Of a stretch of DNA of 64,000 nt, positions 62,906 through 64,000 are shown piece after piece; within the stretch, counting starts at the first letter, position 1, and every line of letters starts with the position of its first letter. A model generated the notes under the pieces. That model had not been told where the DNA came from and did no database searches. It was given only the letters and a program-made list of their open reading frames with translations. The stretch lies in NCBI GenBank assembly GCA_024663395.1, contig JANFAH010000006.1, forward strand, positions 1,178,001-1,242,000, in the 5' to 3' direction. The stretch is from Pisolithus tinctorius (taxonomy: Eukaryota; Basidiomycota; Agaricomycetes; Boletales; Pisolithaceae). Made by a program: the position numbers and the translations under genes.

Positions 62906-63972
62906 ATGTCGCATCTGGCGCCTGTACCCCACGACACTACGTACTACGCCAAATGCATGCTCGGTGGTGTCCTTGCGTGTGGCGTCACCCACGCTGGTAT
63001 TACGCCTCTCGATGTCGCCAAGTGCAACATGCAGGTTAGTAGAATTATTCGAGCCGTCCATTCAGTGTTCCAAGTGCTTCTATTTCAGGTAAACCCCGCA
63101 AAATACACTGGCCTAACGTCTGGCCTTGCTACTCTGCTACGTGAGGAAGGACAGACAGGTATTTGGAAAGGGTTCGGTCCTACGCTCGTCGGTTATTCCC
63201 TCCAGGGAATGTTCAAATATGGTCTCTATGAGGTGTTCAAGGACTTGTACTCCGACCTGGCTGGCGAGGAGAATGCCAAAAAATACAAACCTGCCATCTG
63301 GCTCGCTGGATCCGCGTCGGCGGAAGTCTTTGCCGACATTGCACTCTGTCCTTTCGAGATGACCAAAGTCAAGATCCAGACCAGTCCCAGCGGGACGTTT
63401 CCTACTGGCTTCGGCGCTGCCCTTGCAGAAATGAAGAAAAACAAGGTCGACACTCGCTATCCTTTTGGCTCCCTTGTACCACTTTGGTCACGTCAGGTGA
63501 GTGTCGTTGGTACTCGTCAGTGACAGTCTATCCTGACGTAATTGTGCAGATCCCGTACACGATGGCCAAGTTCTTCTTCTTTGAGAAGATCGTGCAGCTA
63601 TTCTACACGCACGTCTTCACGGAGCCCAAGGAGACTTACTCCAAGTCGACCCAGCTTGGTGTCACGTTCGCCTCTGGCTACCTTGCTGGTGTTGTTTGTG
63701 CAATCGTGTCGCACCCCGCTGATTCCATCGTGTCTCTGATGGGTAAGCCTTCCCACAAGGGCAAGAGCGTTGGCCAGATTGCGTCGGAAACTGGTATGGT
63801 TACGCTTGCTACCAAGGGTCTCGGGACTCGTGTTATCATGATCGGCACGCTGACGGGTGAGTACTGCGTCGAGCGAACGAGATATGTGGCTGATGTATGA
63901 TTAGGCTTCCAATGGTGGATCTACGATACCTTTAAGTCATCCATGGGACTTGGAACTACTGGCGGAAAATAG
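62906..63972 (+). CDS. MIR1: Mitochondrial phosphate carrier (MIR1/PIC2 type)
   Basis: Join 62906-63034, 63089-63496, 63550-63856, 63905-63972; introns of 54, 53 and 48 bp with GT-AG ends, 303 residues. An inner-membrane carrier importing phosphate with protons (or, for PIC2 types, copper as well). The three mitochondrial-carrier repeats show their signatures: PLDVAKCNMQ (repeat 1), PFEMTKVKIQ (repeat 2) and HPADSIVSLMG (repeat 3). Phosphate-carrier features include KCMLGGVLACGVTHAG at the start, VNPAKYTGLTSGL, REEGQTGIWKGFGPTLVGYS, and KFFFFEKIVQLFY. It ends FQWWIYDTFKSSMGL then GTTGGK. Intron 1 is a multiple of three and leaves the frame open, so a naive frame would read through it. No cleavable presequence is obvious, normal for fungal forms. 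MIR1 versus PIC2 cannot be settled here. Confidence 0.95.
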
Positions 63973-64000
63973 ATTCCGTATATGTTTTAGACCTACATCT

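Noticed and set aside
62906..63523. Single-exon 205-residue carrier
   Set aside because: That frame reads through intron 1 (63035-63088) and into intron 2; the four-exon model restores the carrier repeats.
1..64000. tRNA or rRNA genes
   Set aside because: No cloverleaf-type or rRNA-like sequence was noticed on either strand by eye; a covariance search would be decisive.

Overview
This window looks like a repeat-choked stretch of a filamentous basidiomycete genome, most likely an agaricomycete. The only two intact host genes lie at the right edge and carry 48-54 bp GT-AG introns: a riboflavin-pathway DHBP synthase (RIB3, minus strand) and a mitochondrial phosphate carrier (MIR1-type, plus strand), divergent across 168 bp. 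The species call is inference; no rRNA or tRNA gene is visible.

Everything left of about 61.6 kb is mobile DNA and decayed host fragments. In order: 3' end of a Ty3/gypsy element (A, 1-2938); unrecognised DNA; remnant of a minus-strand Ty3 element (D, 4462-6324); a palindromic Tc1-derived foldback element (FB1) split by a 9.7-kb Ty3 element (B, 6401-16098); a decayed ORF resembling KDZ-associated cysteine-cluster proteins; a minus-strand Ty1/copia element (19493-26812) carrying a second foldback (FB2); a broken copy of the splicing factor CLF1; Ty3 element C (28388-38601) carrying two solo LTRs and foldback FB3; an exact 65-bp tandem repeat; the 3' half of a Tc1 transposase; a plus-strand copia element (41537-49313) carrying two solo LTRs; a decayed 7-TM protein gene; Ty3 element E (51906-59358, complete, 5-bp duplication CCTAC); a Tc1 5' half; then RIB3 and MIR1.

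Four themes tie the window together. (1) Repeats are strongly CpG-depleted with TpG/CpA in place, while RIB3/MIR1 are CpG-rich; paired copies show CGA arginine codons turned into TGA stops or CAA, and catalytic Asp/Glu codons of reverse transcriptase and integrase are hit by the same change. (2) Ty3 elements A, C, D and E carry a convergent antisense accessory gene between pol and the 3' LTR, encoding a coiled-coil plus paired Cys-cluster protein; the C copy has a phase-consistent GT-AG intron. (3) Ty3 families B, C and E show a Tf1-like self-priming signature: an 10-11 nt sequence 2 nt beyond the 5' LTR complementary to an LTR segment 33-35 nt after a TATA box. The copia elements instead match the anticodon region of initiator tRNA-Met. 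(4) Three foldback elements of about 1.57-1.59 kb are built from two head-to-head 5' halves of Tc1 transposons and have inserted at TA.

Nested insertions with matching 5-bp duplications give a relative chronology: FB1 before B before the solo LTR in B; element C before its two solo LTRs and FB3; the copia elements before the elements they contain.
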